Source: Gelidibacter mesophilus DSM 14095 (GTDB lineage: Bacteria > Bacteroidota > Bacteroidia > Flavobacteriales > Flavobacteriaceae). Taken from it: a DNA stretch of 64,000 nucleotides. The notes below the pieces were generated by a model. That model was not told the origin of the DNA. It saw only the letters and a list, made by a program, of their open reading frames with translations, and searched no databases. The position numbers and the translations under genes were made by a program. Location of the stretch: contig NZ_AUHD01000012.1 of the NCBI RefSeq assembly GCF_000423005.1, positions 1-64,000 of the forward strand. The letters run 5' to 3'. Positions 18,150 through 26,286 of this stretch are shown piece by piece. Every line of letters begins with the position of its first letter. The first letter of the stretch is position 1.

Positions 18150-18866
18150 TCAGTCTTTGTGAATGATGAAAATTGCCGGACGTTTGTGAAGGTCTACTTT
18201 AATATGCTTCCAATCGTTAATGCTAAAGGTTTTGATGTATTCGGTTGGCAAGGTCAGATCGCACGCTACACAGACTCTAGTATGAGGGTGGAGGGTCGAA
18301 CATAAATCTTCCAACATTTTATTGTTACGGTAAGGCGTTTCAATAAACAGTTGACTTTGTTTTTGATCAAAGGAGAGTTTTTCTAGACGCCTTAATTCTG
18401 CTTTGCGTTCATTTTTGTCAATAGGCAGGTAGCCGTTGAAGGAGAAACTCTGACCATTCATGCCAGAACCCATTAATGCTAAAATGATTGAGGACGGTCC
18501 AACCAAGGGCACGACTTGAATATTGTTTTCATGTGCCAATCTTACAATGTCTGATCCTGGATCTGCAATTGCAGGACATCCAGCTTCAGATAGTAAGCCC
18601 ATTGATTTTCCTTGTTTGCATGCTTCCAAGAAGCTTAGTTTTTCGGAAGCTTCAGTGAACTTATTAAGAATCTTTAATTTTAATGAAGGTTGCGATTTTT
18701 CAGGATGTATTTCTTTGATGAACCGTCTTGCCGTTTTTTCATTTTCAACAATATAATCATCCGTAAATTCTAGTATTTTTTTTATTGAGATAGGTAGAAC
18801 TTCCCAAACTGGGTTTTCGCCTAAATGGGTAGGTATTAAATAGAGTTTTCCAATTGGATTTTCCAT
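18150..18866 (-). CDS. RsmI-like tetrapyrrole-methylase-family methyltransferase
   Basis: A 238-residue SAM-dependent enzyme of the tetrapyrrole methylase fold, related to RsmI (2'-O-methylation of C1402 in 16S rRNA). Visible motifs are the N-terminal GKLYLIPTHLGENP, the central GLLSEAGCPAIADPGSDIVRLAH (SAM site) and PLVGPSSIILALMGSGMNG. True RsmI has PIGNLxD and an EDTR motif; this protein has PTHLGENPVWEVLP and VENEKTARRF in those places and is shorter than E. coli RsmI (286). It is therefore a paralogue whose substrate may differ. The gene follows the phosphatase gene by 40 bases and is probably co-transcribed with it. It meets the lysozyme-like gene tail to tail with no gap. Confidence 0.88.
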   Translation of the reverse strand: MENPIGKLYLIPTHLGENPVWEVLPISIKKILEFTDDYIVENEKTARRFIKEIHPEKSQPSLKLKILNKFTEASEKLSFLEACKQGKSMGLLSEAGCPAIADPGSDIVRLAHENNIQVVPLVGPSSIILALMGSGMNGQSFSFNGYLPIDKNERKAELRRLEKLSFDQKQSQLFIETPYRNNKMLEDLCSTLHPHTRVCVACDLTLPTEYIKTFSINDWKHIKVDLHKRPAIFIIHKD

Positions 18867-18906
18867 TGATGCAGTAATGAATTTATGGTTGCGTTTATTC
18901 AGGAAT

Positions 18907-19362
18907 TTAATTGGTCAATCTTTGGGCAATTTTCTCACACGCATTATCTAAAAGTGTATATACCTTTTCAAAATCTTCTGAATCGCCCCAATAAGGATCT
19001 GGAACTTCAGTCGGCATGGTTAATCCAGCATCTTGGAGAATTAATTTCACTTTATTTTTGTCTTCGGAAGTTTGCGCTAAGTTGACAACATTTTCATAAT
19101 TGGAATGATCCATAACATAAATGATGTCAAAATTATCAAAATCCGACCGTTCAAACTGTCGGCATCGTTGATTGGAAATATCGAGACCATTTGATTTTGC
19201 AGTGGCAATAGAACGGTGATCCGGCAGTTTTCCTATATGGTAGTTTCCTGTTCCTGCAGAATCAATCGTAAATTTATCTGCGGGTAATTTTGATTCTAGA
19301 ATGCCGTGAGCTAAAGGTGATCTGCAAATATTCCCTAAACAAACCATTAATATTCGTGTCAT
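18907..19362 (-). CDS. Low-molecular-weight protein-tyrosine phosphatase
   Basis: A 151-residue cytoplasmic phosphatase. The P-loop CLGNICRS gives catalytic Cys8 and Arg14, and the general acid Asp lies in VPDPYWGDSEDF near residue 121. These enzymes dephosphorylate phosphotyrosine on proteins, in bacteria often linked to capsule or exopolysaccharide kinases; no such kinase is in the window. It lies between dnaA and the RsmI-like gene, all minus strand, an order I associate with flavobacterial genomes. The gap to dnaA (142 bases) leaves room for a separate promoter. Confidence 0.93.
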   Translation of the reverse strand: MTRILMVCLGNICRSPLAHGILESKLPADKFTIDSAGTGNYHIGKLPDHRSIATAKSNGLDISNQRCRQFERSDFDNFDIIYVMDHSNYENVVNLAQTSEDKNKVKLILQDAGLTMPTEVPDPYWGDSEDFEKVYTLLDNACEKIAQRLTN

Positions 19363-19504
19363 GTAGATTTCGTTTTAATGCAATCATTCAGAATGTTGTC
19401 ACAATTATAATACTGCTAATTATTGAATTTAATCTGGGAGCTTATAATCACAAGGATGGACATTTTTGAAATAAATTTACGCCTCTTTAAACTATGAATT
19501 CTTT

Positions 19505-20932
19505 TTATAAAGCTAGCTTTTTTGATATATCCTCCACATATTTTCTGAACTGTTTATCAGTAGAGGAGAGGTTGTCAACCGTTTTACAGGCATGAAGCAC
19601 TGTTGCGTGATCGCGCTTGCCTATTTGGGAACCAATGCTCGCCAAAGATGCTTTGGTGTATTTTTTTGCAAAGAACATGGCTAATTGTCTCGCCTGTACG
19701 ATATGTCTTTTTCTTGTTTTGGACTGTAGGGTATCCACATCCATTTGGAAATAATCTGAAACGACCTTTTGAATATAATCGATGGAAACTTCACGTTTGG
19801 TGTTTTTGACAAACTTCTCCACAATTTCCTTAGCGAGGCTAATCGTAATCTCTTTTTTGTTGAAAGAAGACTGAGCGATTAATGAAATAATGGCTCCTTC
19901 AAGTTCTCTGACGTTGGTTTTAATATGTTTGGCTACATATTCAACAATATCATCTGGCATTTCAACGCCATCACGGTATAATTTGTTCTTTAAAATAGAA
20001 ACGCGTGTTTCAAAATCAGGGCTTTGCAATTCTGCAGAAAGTCCCCATTTGAACCTGGATAATAAGCGCTGTTCAATATCCTGCATGTCTACTGGAGCTT
20101 TGTCACTTGTTAAAATAACTTGCTTGCCGTTTTGGTGCAGATGGTTGAAAATATGGAAGAATACATCCTGAGTTCCAGATTTGCCCGATAAAAATTGGAC
20201 GTCATCAATAATCAGAACATCAATTATTTGATAAAAATGAATAAAATCATTTCTATTATTTTTCTTAACAGAATCGATATATTGTTGGGTGAATTTTTCA
20301 GCGGAGATATAAAGAACTGTTTTTTCAGGATATTTATCTTTAATATCAATGCCAATAGCGTGGGCCAAATGGGTTTTCCCTAGTCCAACGCCCCCAAAAA
20401 TTAATAATGGATTAAAAGACGTGCCACCAGGTTTGTTTGCGACTGCTAAACCGGCATTTCTCGCCAGTCGATTGGAATCACCTTCTAAGAAGTTTTCAAA
20501 ATTGTAATTGGGATTGAGTTGTGACTCGATTTTTACGTTTCTGATCCCAGGAATGACAAACGGATTTTTTAATTCTGGATTTTTATTTTTTAATGGAATA
20601 TCAATATTTTGAGATTTAACCGCGCTTCTATTTGAACTTGGTATTTTTTCAGTAAAAGGTTGTTTATTGCCATAAGTGTTTTCCATTTTAATGACATACA
20701 CTAACTTTGCACGATCTCCTAGTTCTTTATTTAATGCAACTTTAAGAATTTTCACATAATGCTCTTCAAGCCATTCGTAAAAAAATTTACTGGGTACTTG
20801 GATGCTCAAAGCGTTATCAGTAAGTTTTACGGCAGTAATAGGCTCAAACCAGGTTTTGTATGCTTGGGGTTGGATGTTGTCCTTAATAAATGACAGACAA
20901 TTATTCCAAACCGATTCCGCAGTTACCTCCAT
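19505..20932 (-). CDS. dnaA: Chromosomal replication initiator protein DnaA
   Basis: A 475-residue protein. Domain I (1-85) has SVWNNCLSFIKDNIQPQAYKTWFEP; domain III (about 140-350) has Walker A GGVGLGKTH and Walker B VLIIDDVQF; domain IV ends with the DNA-binding signature around KRDHATVLHACKTV. It binds DnaA boxes and opens oriC. The ATG at 20932 was chosen; four further upstream residues are in frame but not family-like. No cluster of DnaA boxes was found beside the gene, and dnaN is absent from both sides, in keeping with Bacteroidota where dnaA and the origin are often apart. A near-consensus -7 element (CATATTTG, minus strand, 21021-21014) lies 80 bases upstream. Confidence 0.97.
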   Translation of the reverse strand: MEVTAESVWNNCLSFIKDNIQPQAYKTWFEPITAVKLTDNALSIQVPSKFFYEWLEEHYVKILKVALNKELGDRAKLVYVIKMENTYGNKQPFTEKIPSSNRSAVKSQNIDIPLKNKNPELKNPFVIPGIRNVKIESQLNPNYNFENFLEGDSNRLARNAGLAVANKPGGTSFNPLLIFGGVGLGKTHLAHAIGIDIKDKYPEKTVLYISAEKFTQQYIDSVKKNNRNDFIHFYQIIDVLIIDDVQFLSGKSGTQDVFFHIFNHLHQNGKQVILTSDKAPVDMQDIEQRLLSRFKWGLSAELQSPDFETRVSILKNKLYRDGVEMPDDIVEYVAKHIKTNVRELEGAIISLIAQSSFNKKEITISLAKEIVEKFVKNTKREVSIDYIQKVVSDYFQMDVDTLQSKTRKRHIVQARQLAMFFAKKYTKASLASIGSQIGKRDHATVLHACKTVDNLSSTDKQFRKYVEDISKKLAL

Positions 20933-21120
20933 TTTAAAAGTCAATTTTTTTGATGTTAGTCAGATTAGTAAAAAAAAGAGAAATTGGTGTATTCTCTTGA
21001 ATAATTTCTGAGACAAATATGTGAACAAAATTCTTAAAAAAAAAATCAAATGCTATTGAATATTCAGAATTAATTCCCCATGTTTAAATCTCGATGAAAA
21101 TACAAAAAATAAACTAAACA

Positions 21121-21534
21121 ATGATGTCAAATCCTTTAAATTCCCACGAAATTCAACTTAGAGTACGATATGCTGAAACCGATCAAATGGGGATGGTGTA
21201 TTATGGCAATTATGCCCAGTATTTCGAGGTTGGCAGGGTAGAGTGGTTGCGAGAATTTGGAGTTTCCTATAAAAGTATGGAGGATGAGGGAATTTTGCTT
21301 CCGGTGGTGAGTTTGAATGTAAGGTATAAGAAGTCAGCGCGTTATGATGACTTGATTAAAGTGAAAACCCAATTGGTAAAAATGCCTTCTGCAACCATTG
21401 AATTTGACTATGAAATTACCAATGAATCAGGAGAGATTTTGACTTTAGGAAATACCGTTTTGGTCTTTATTGATGTTAATAGGAATAGGCCTACACGATG
21501 TCCAAAATATCTTTTAGACAAACTGCAGAATTAA
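21121..21534 (+). CDS. Acyl-CoA thioesterase, YbgC/4HBT type
   Basis: A 137-residue hotdog-fold protein. The start RVRYAETDQMGMVYYGNYAQYFEVGRVEWLRE contains the catalytic Asp of the 4-hydroxybenzoyl-CoA thioesterase family (AETDQMG). YbgC-type enzymes hydrolyse acyl-CoA and are usually tied to the Tol-Pal system or lipid turnover; here no tol gene is nearby. The start could be either of two adjacent ATGs (21121 or 21124). It is divergent from dnaA, and its last bases overlap the 3' end of the YigZ gene by 4 bases on the other strand. Confidence 0.9.
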   Translation: MMSNPLNSHEIQLRVRYAETDQMGMVYYGNYAQYFEVGRVEWLREFGVSYKSMEDEGILLPVVSLNVRYKKSARYDDLIKVKTQLVKMPSATIEFDYEITNESGEILTLGNTVLVFIDVNRNRPTRCPKYLLDKLQN

Positions 21535-22151
21535 TCGTTTAAAATTTTTATTTCGACACTGTAAATGGCTCTAAAAGTTTCGATGACGCTTTTTGCCTTT
21601 TTTAATCGGACAGAAATGATGATGCTACAATCCAATTCTAAGGTTTGATTAACGATTTTCAGGTTTTTTTCCTTGATGACGCGCATGACTTTATTCATGT
21701 CTTTATATTCAAATTTGAGTTCGATACTCTTATTTATAGTTTTTGTGACAATTTTCGAATGGTCCAAAGCCATTTGTGCAGCTGTTTTATACGCGCTAAT
21801 AAGTCCGCCAACGCCTAATTTTACACCGCCAAAATAGCGGACCACTACAATTAATAGGTTTGTGACCTCAAAAGACTGGATTTGGCCGTAAATTGGCATG
21901 CCTGCACTATGGTTTGGTTCGCCATCATCATTTGCTCTAAATTGATACTGATCTTCTTGTGTTCCTAATTGATAAGCGTAGCACCAGTGTCTTGCCGAAT
22001 GATGCTGTTTTCTTAATTCTTCAAGGTAAATTTTGACATCCTCTTCTGTTTTTACTGGAAAAGCATACCCAAAAAACTTACTGTTTTTGTCCTTAAATAA
22101 GACTTCAGGTGAGGGTTTGGTTATGGTTCTGTAAATATCTTTTTCTGTCAT
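21531..22151 (-). CDS. YigZ/IMPACT family protein
   Basis: A 206-residue protein of the UPF0029 (YigZ, IMPACT) family. The N-terminal domain holds KNSKFFGYAFPVKTEEDVKIYLEELRKQHHSARHWCYAYQLG and DDGEPNHSAGMPIYGQI, the conserved core, then VVRYFGGVKLGVGGLISAYKTAA; a short C-terminal ferredoxin-like domain follows. The role in bacteria is unsettled; the eukaryotic homologue IMPACT acts on translation control. The start ATG (22151) comes one base after the stop of the EamA gene, so it is the last gene of the ribD operon. An in-frame TTG at 22160 is less likely. Confidence 0.93.
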   Translation of the reverse strand: MTEKDIYRTITKPSPEVLFKDKNSKFFGYAFPVKTEEDVKIYLEELRKQHHSARHWCYAYQLGTQEDQYQFRANDDGEPNHSAGMPIYGQIQSFEVTNLLIVVVRYFGGVKLGVGGLISAYKTAAQMALDHSKIVTKTINKSIELKFEYKDMNKVMRVIKEKNLKIVNQTLELDCSIIISVRLKKAKSVIETFRAIYSVEIKILND

Positions 22152-22152
22152 A

Positions 22153-23016
22153 TCATGCAAAAGTTACTAAATAAATGGCAATAAGCGCCAACCCGATTCC
22201 TGCCCAATTCTTTTTGGTCAGGTGTTCTTTAAAGATCCAAAGACCAATTAAAGTGGATGCCATTACAATAGCGACGTTATTGATAGTGAAAAAGGTAGAA
22301 CTTTCCATATTTGGCGATTGTAGGGCCTTGATGATATAAAATAATGAAGCATAATTGGCAAGACCTAAAGCGATGCCTCCGAGGATGCTTTTCGGGTCTA
22401 GCTTTACTTTTCTCTGGAAAGCTTTAATGCTTAAAATGATGATACCAATCATCCCGGCAAATCCGAAAACACAGGCAGAAAACAAAGGGATGTTCTCTTC
22501 TGAAATTGACGAATGCTGTAGGTAATTGATATAGGTGTCACTAATTCCCGAACCAAAAAACAGTAGGAGCGGCAATAGGAGATTTTTCTTAAAATTAACA
22601 GTGGTCTGAGATTTTACTGAAACCAGAAAGACCGCAATAAAAGCGAGAATGATACCTAATACTTTTTGATACCCAATACTTTCCTGATATAATATAACAC
22701 CAAAAATAATGGGAATGATTACACTCATTTTAGACGCTACAGATGCCACGGAAAGTCCGTTTTTTTGAGCAGTCCTTGCCATGGTGGTAAAAAGGCCAAT
22801 GAACATGGCACCCACAATGATACTTCCCAAAAACCAATCAGATTCCAAAATAGCACTGCCAGTAATCGATTTCTTGGTACTGAGCATTCCAAAGCCAAAT
22901 GCCACTATATAATTGACTATGATGGTTTGGAAAGTGTTAACATTAAATTTCTCCAGTAATTTAAAAACGACAAAAATGAGTAGTGATGCCGCGATACTGA
23001 AAATAAGATAGATCAA
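22153..23016 (-). CDS. EamA/DMT-family transporter
   Basis: A 287-residue protein with about ten hydrophobic helices, arranged as two five-helix halves typical of the drug/metabolite transporter superfamily (for example GLSVASVASKMSVIIPIIFGVILYQE and, in the second half, STFFTINNVAIVMASTLIGLWIFKE). It sits in the inner membrane and probably moves a metabolite. It overlaps the HAD gene by 4 bases (ATGA) and is followed at once by yigZ, in the operon led by ribD. A flavin or flavin precursor as substrate is an open possibility based only on the operon. Confidence 0.88.
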   Translation of the reverse strand: MIYLIFSIAASLLIFVVFKLLEKFNVNTFQTIIVNYIVAFGFGMLSTKKSITGSAILESDWFLGSIIVGAMFIGLFTTMARTAQKNGLSVASVASKMSVIIPIIFGVILYQESIGYQKVLGIILAFIAVFLVSVKSQTTVNFKKNLLLPLLLFFGSGISDTYINYLQHSSISEENIPLFSACVFGFAGMIGIIILSIKAFQRKVKLDPKSILGGIALGLANYASLFYIIKALQSPNMESSTFFTINNVAIVMASTLIGLWIFKEHLTKKNWAGIGLALIAIYLVTFA

Positions 23017-23624
23017 AATAATTTACTTTTTGTTGTAAACAAAGTGGTTATGTCATCTGTTTCAGGATTGATATGCCATGTATGAATGCCTAATTTTTTG
23101 GCAGAAATAATGTTTTCTTCAGTGTCGTCAATAAATAGAGATTCTCGGGCCTTAATATTGTTTTCTTTTAAAACGAACTCATAAATATTGGCATTTGGTT
23201 TTCTCAATTGGATTTCATGAGAAAGGTAGAACGCATCAAATGAAGCTTTGAACTCTTCAAAAAATGGAACATTTTCCTTCACCCAATTTATATGTAATTC
23301 GTTGGTGTTGCTCAGTAAGATGAGTTTATAGGTTTTATCTGCGGCTAATTTTTTAATGAATTCCAGGCGATGTTCTGGAAAATCTTTTAGAATGCAGTTC
23401 CAGGTGTCCAGGGTAGCATTATAATCAAGAGTAGGGAAGTTATCATGATAAAACTCTAAAAACTCTTCTGTTGTCATAAGCCCTTGTTCGTAGAGCGCAT
23501 TTACGGCATGGATTTCATCAGATAAGCTGTCTATTTCAAACATTTTCAGTGCGGTGGTCAGCGCTCCTTTTTTATCAAGATTGATAAACACATCACCAAA
23601 ATCAAATATAATATTTTTAATCAT
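23013..23624 (-). CDS. HAD-family phosphatase, YihX-like
   Basis: A 203-residue haloacid-dehalogenase-fold enzyme. Motif I is IIFDFGDVFINLD with nucleophile Asp8 and Gly in place of the usual +2 Asp, as in the YihX-like group; motif II is LILLSNTNELH, motif III lies at LRKPNANIYEFVL, and motif IV is LFIDDTEENI. A small helical cap lies between motifs I and II. It overlaps ribD by 8 bases and should be translated with it. One step of riboflavin synthesis, dephosphorylation of the ribitylaminouracil phosphate made by RibD, is done by HAD phosphatases in other bacteria, so this gene is a candidate for that job here. That is inference from position. Confidence 0.85.
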   Translation of the reverse strand: MIKNIIFDFGDVFINLDKKGALTTALKMFEIDSLSDEIHAVNALYEQGLMTTEEFLEFYHDNFPTLDYNATLDTWNCILKDFPEHRLEFIKKLAADKTYKLILLSNTNELHINWVKENVPFFEEFKASFDAFYLSHEIQLRKPNANIYEFVLKENNIKARESLFIDDTEENIISAKKLGIHTWHINPETDDITTLFTTKSKLF

Positions 23625-24669
23625 TTGTATAAATTTTTAAAGTGTCGTCCAAGATTTTCTCTTCAAAAGTCAAAGTTCCTGATAAATGCGGCGCTTTGGT
23701 TCCACTAGTAAAAAAATTAGTTCCCGTGAAAATTCGAGCTTCATCCCACAGATTCTCATCAATAAAAGTTTGAAGTGTTTGTCGTCCACCTTCAATAATC
23801 ACGGAATTGATATCGCGGTTAAAGAGAATAGTACATATTTGTTGAGCTAAAATTTCTTTTAAATTCCAACTTAAAAACTCCAAATCCCGATGTTCTGTCC
23901 CAATGGTTGATTTTTCGTTTTTCTCACTAATGAGAATGGTTTTTGCCTTTTCGTTAAACACAGAAGCATTCTTTGGCAAGCGTAAGTTCTTGTCTAAAAC
24001 AATTCGTATCGGACTTTTACCAGTCCAATCCCGCACGGTTAAACTCGGGTTATCCGCAATAACGGTATTGGTTCCCACCAAAATGGCTTGTTCTTCCGCA
24101 CGCCATTTGTGCACGAGTTGTCGTGAAATCTCATTCGTAATCCAAACCGGCTTTAGCTCATCTTTTGTATGTGGAGAGATAAAACCATCAGCAGATTCGG
24201 CCCATTTTAGAATGATATACGGCCTTTTCTTATTGTGAAATGTAAAGAAGCGCTTATGATGTTTTTTTACTTCATCTTCTAAAACGCCAACGATCACCTC
24301 GCATCCTGAAGCTTTCAGTTTTTCAACACCTTTACCTGAAACTTTATTGAAGGTGTCGATGGTTCCAATAACAACTTTCGGGATTTTAAATTTGATTATT
24401 GCATCAGCACAGGGTGGTGTTTTGCCAAAGTGTGCGCAGGGCTCTAAAGTGACATATAGTGTTGCTTTTTTTAATAAAGACTGGACTTTTACACTACTGA
24501 TAGCGTTTACTTCAGCATGGGCGCCTCCGTACGGGCTAGTAAAACCTTCGCCAATAATTTCTTGTCCATATACAATAACGCATCCAACCATCGGGTTCGG
24601 AGCAGTTGTGCCCAATCCATTTTTGCCAATCTCAATGCAGCGTTTTATGTATTTTTCATGTATATTCAT
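23617..24669 (-). CDS. ribD: Bifunctional riboflavin deaminase/reductase RibD
   Basis: A 350-residue fusion. The N-terminal deaminase (1-145) has the zinc motifs HAEVNAI and PCAHFGKTPPCADAI; the C-terminal reductase (from about 148) has ILKWAESADGFISP, GTNTVIADNPSLTVR and VIIEGGRQTLQTFI. It performs the second and third steps of riboflavin synthesis. It leads a tight operon with a HAD phosphatase, an EamA transporter and YigZ. A perfect 16-base palindrome lies one base before the start codon (24671-24686), so the mRNA would begin in or just before a hairpin. I found no FMN riboswitch. Confidence 0.96.
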   Translation of the reverse strand: MNIHEKYIKRCIEIGKNGLGTTAPNPMVGCVIVYGQEIIGEGFTSPYGGAHAEVNAISSVKVQSLLKKATLYVTLEPCAHFGKTPPCADAIIKFKIPKVVIGTIDTFNKVSGKGVEKLKASGCEVIVGVLEDEVKKHHKRFFTFHNKKRPYIILKWAESADGFISPHTKDELKPVWITNEISRQLVHKWRAEEQAILVGTNTVIADNPSLTVRDWTGKSPIRIVLDKNLRLPKNASVFNEKAKTILISEKNEKSTIGTEHRDLEFLSWNLKEILAQQICTILFNRDINSVIIEGGRQTLQTFIDENLWDEARIFTGTNFFTSGTKAPHLSGTLTFEEKILDDTLKIYTND

Positions 24670-24670
24670 C

Positions 24671-24686
24671 CCCGATAATTATCGGG
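24671..24686. repeat. Perfect 16-base palindrome between ribD and the GNAT gene
   Basis: CCCGATAATTATCGGG is a perfect inverted repeat between two divergent genes, abutting the ribD start. It could be an operator or one copy of a dispersed palindrome; CCCGATAxxTATCGGG-like sequences are common between genes in Flavobacteriaceae as far as I recall. Confidence 0.7.
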
Positions 24687-24705
24687 ACAAAAATAACATA
24701 ATATC

Positions 24706-25197
24706 ATGAGCAAAGACCTTATCCTGATCAGAGAAATTAAAACGGAGGATGATGCACAATTAGCTAAGGTCATTCGTGCAGTTTTGGTTGAGATGGGGGT
24801 GCCAAAAATTGGAACGGCTTACGCTGATAAGGCTCTTGATGAAATGACTGCTACTTATAATAAGGACAACGCTACGTATTTTGTGCTTGAAGATTGTGGA
24901 AAGATTATTGGAGGCGCAGGAATATCTCAATTGGAAAACTATAACGGTAATATTTGTGAGTTGCAAAAAATGTATTTTTTGCCAGAAGCCAGAGGCAAAG
25001 GCCTAGGTGAAAAAATGATGGCAATATGTTTAGAAAAAGCGAAATCTTTTGGTTTCGAAAAATGCTATCTCGAAACCTTGCCTTACATGAAAGATGCTAC
25101 AAAACTTTACGCTAAATCTGGCTTCAAAAATTTGTATGGACCAATGGGAGACACAGGACATTATTCTTGTAATGTTTGGATGCTAAAAAAATTATAA
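24706..25197 (+). CDS. GNAT acetyltransferase
   Basis: A 163-residue N-acetyltransferase. The acetyl-CoA site lies in MYFLPEARGKGLGEKMMAICLEKAK (RGKGLG matching the Q/RxxGxG motif), preceded by the strand FVLEDCGKIIGGAGISQLE. The substrate is unknown. The gene is divergent from ribD and its stop overlaps the prmC start (TAATG), so the two are translated together. Homologues next to prmC are common in flavobacteria, yet no link to release-factor methylation is known. Confidence 0.88.
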   Translation: MSKDLILIREIKTEDDAQLAKVIRAVLVEMGVPKIGTAYADKALDEMTATYNKDNATYFVLEDCGKIIGGAGISQLENYNGNICELQKMYFLPEARGKGLGEKMMAICLEKAKSFGFEKCYLETLPYMKDATKLYAKSGFKNLYGPMGDTGHYSCNVWMLKKL

Positions 25198-26072
25198 TGC
25201 TATTAAAAACACTACGTGAAAATTTTCATACCTCACTAAAAGATGATTATCCGGATACCGAAATCCAGTCATTTTTTAATTTGTTAGCCGAATGTTTTTT
25301 GAAAATGAAACGCATGGATGTTTCCTTAAATTTATTCATGCCCATTTCCGGGAAGAAGGAAGAAAAGTTTGAGAATGCTATTAAACGATTAAAGAATTAC
25401 GAACCAGTTCAATATATTGTTGGTGTTACAGAATTTTACGGATTACCTTTTAAGGTCACAGGAAGTACGCTCATTCCTAGACCTGAAACGGAAGAATTGG
25501 TGCAATGGCTTATTGACGACACAAAATTAAAACCTGAAACTCTTTCAATACTTGATATTGGAACAGGAACGGGTTGTATTGCTGTTTCTTTGTCGAAAAA
25601 CATGCCTTCCGCAATAGTATACGCAGTGGATGTGAGCAAAAAAGCATTGACCGTTGGCAAGACCAATGCGAAACTAAATAAGGTGGATGTTCAATTTTTT
25701 GAGTTGGATATTTTAAATTGGAACAATGGTTCATCGAATTTTGCATTTGAAAATATGAGATTTGACATCATTGTATCCAATCCACCCTATGTAAGACATT
25801 TGGAAAAGGCTCAGATGAGCCCGAACGTATTGCGGCATGAACCTGGTTTGGCATTATATGTAGAAGATGATGATCCGCTTATTTTCTATAAAACGATAAC
25901 AGAATTTGCAGCCGCACATCTCGAAAATAACGGACAGCTTTTTTTTGAAATCAACCAATATTTAGGAACTGAAATGGTTCAGCTATTGAAAGATTTCAAT
26001 TATATAAACATAGAGCTAAGGAAAGATATTTTCGGGAATGACCGAATGATTTCAGGAACTAGAATGTCTTAA
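25197..26072 (+). CDS. prmC: Release factor glutamine methyltransferase PrmC
   Basis: A 291-residue methyltransferase that modifies the Gln of the GGQ motif in release factors 1 and 2 (EC 2.1.1.297). The N-terminal helical domain contains NYEPVQYIVG and GSTLIPRPETEELV; the catalytic domain has the SAM motif LDIGTGTGCIAVSLS and the substrate motif SNPPYV. The true start is the ATG at 25197, which overlaps the GNAT stop; the frame reaching to 25176 has no family support. Length is normal. Confidence 0.95.
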   Translation: MLLKTLRENFHTSLKDDYPDTEIQSFFNLLAECFLKMKRMDVSLNLFMPISGKKEEKFENAIKRLKNYEPVQYIVGVTEFYGLPFKVTGSTLIPRPETEELVQWLIDDTKLKPETLSILDIGTGTGCIAVSLSKNMPSAIVYAVDVSKKALTVGKTNAKLNKVDVQFFELDILNWNNGSSNFAFENMRFDIIVSNPPYVRHLEKAQMSPNVLRHEPGLALYVEDDDPLIFYKTITEFAAAHLENNGQLFFEINQYLGTEMVQLLKDFNYINIELRKDIFGNDRMISGTRMS

Positions 26073-26286
26073 TTATAGATTTATTGTCTAATTAAGAGGT
26101 ACAACCCTACAACTTCATTTTAGTCTCTTTGGTTTCTATAAATGGTTTATGCACGAATACATAAATAATTATTTTTCTCTCCTCATCTGAATAGTCTATT
26201 TCACGAAGCAAACATCTGCCAATATAAGACCATGGTTATCTAATCCATAGTTGTTTATTCTCATAAATAAGAGGTGGTACCAAAGT

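Noticed and set aside
20933-21120. oriC next to dnaA
   Set aside because: No TTATNCACA-type boxes in the flank; Bacteroidota origins are often away from dnaA.
24687-24705. FMN riboswitch before ribD
   Set aside because: The leader is only a few dozen bases and lacks the conserved RFN element helices.
26073-26286. tRNA or small RNA between prmC and cutC
   Set aside because: No cloverleaf, no promoter and no terminator could be found.
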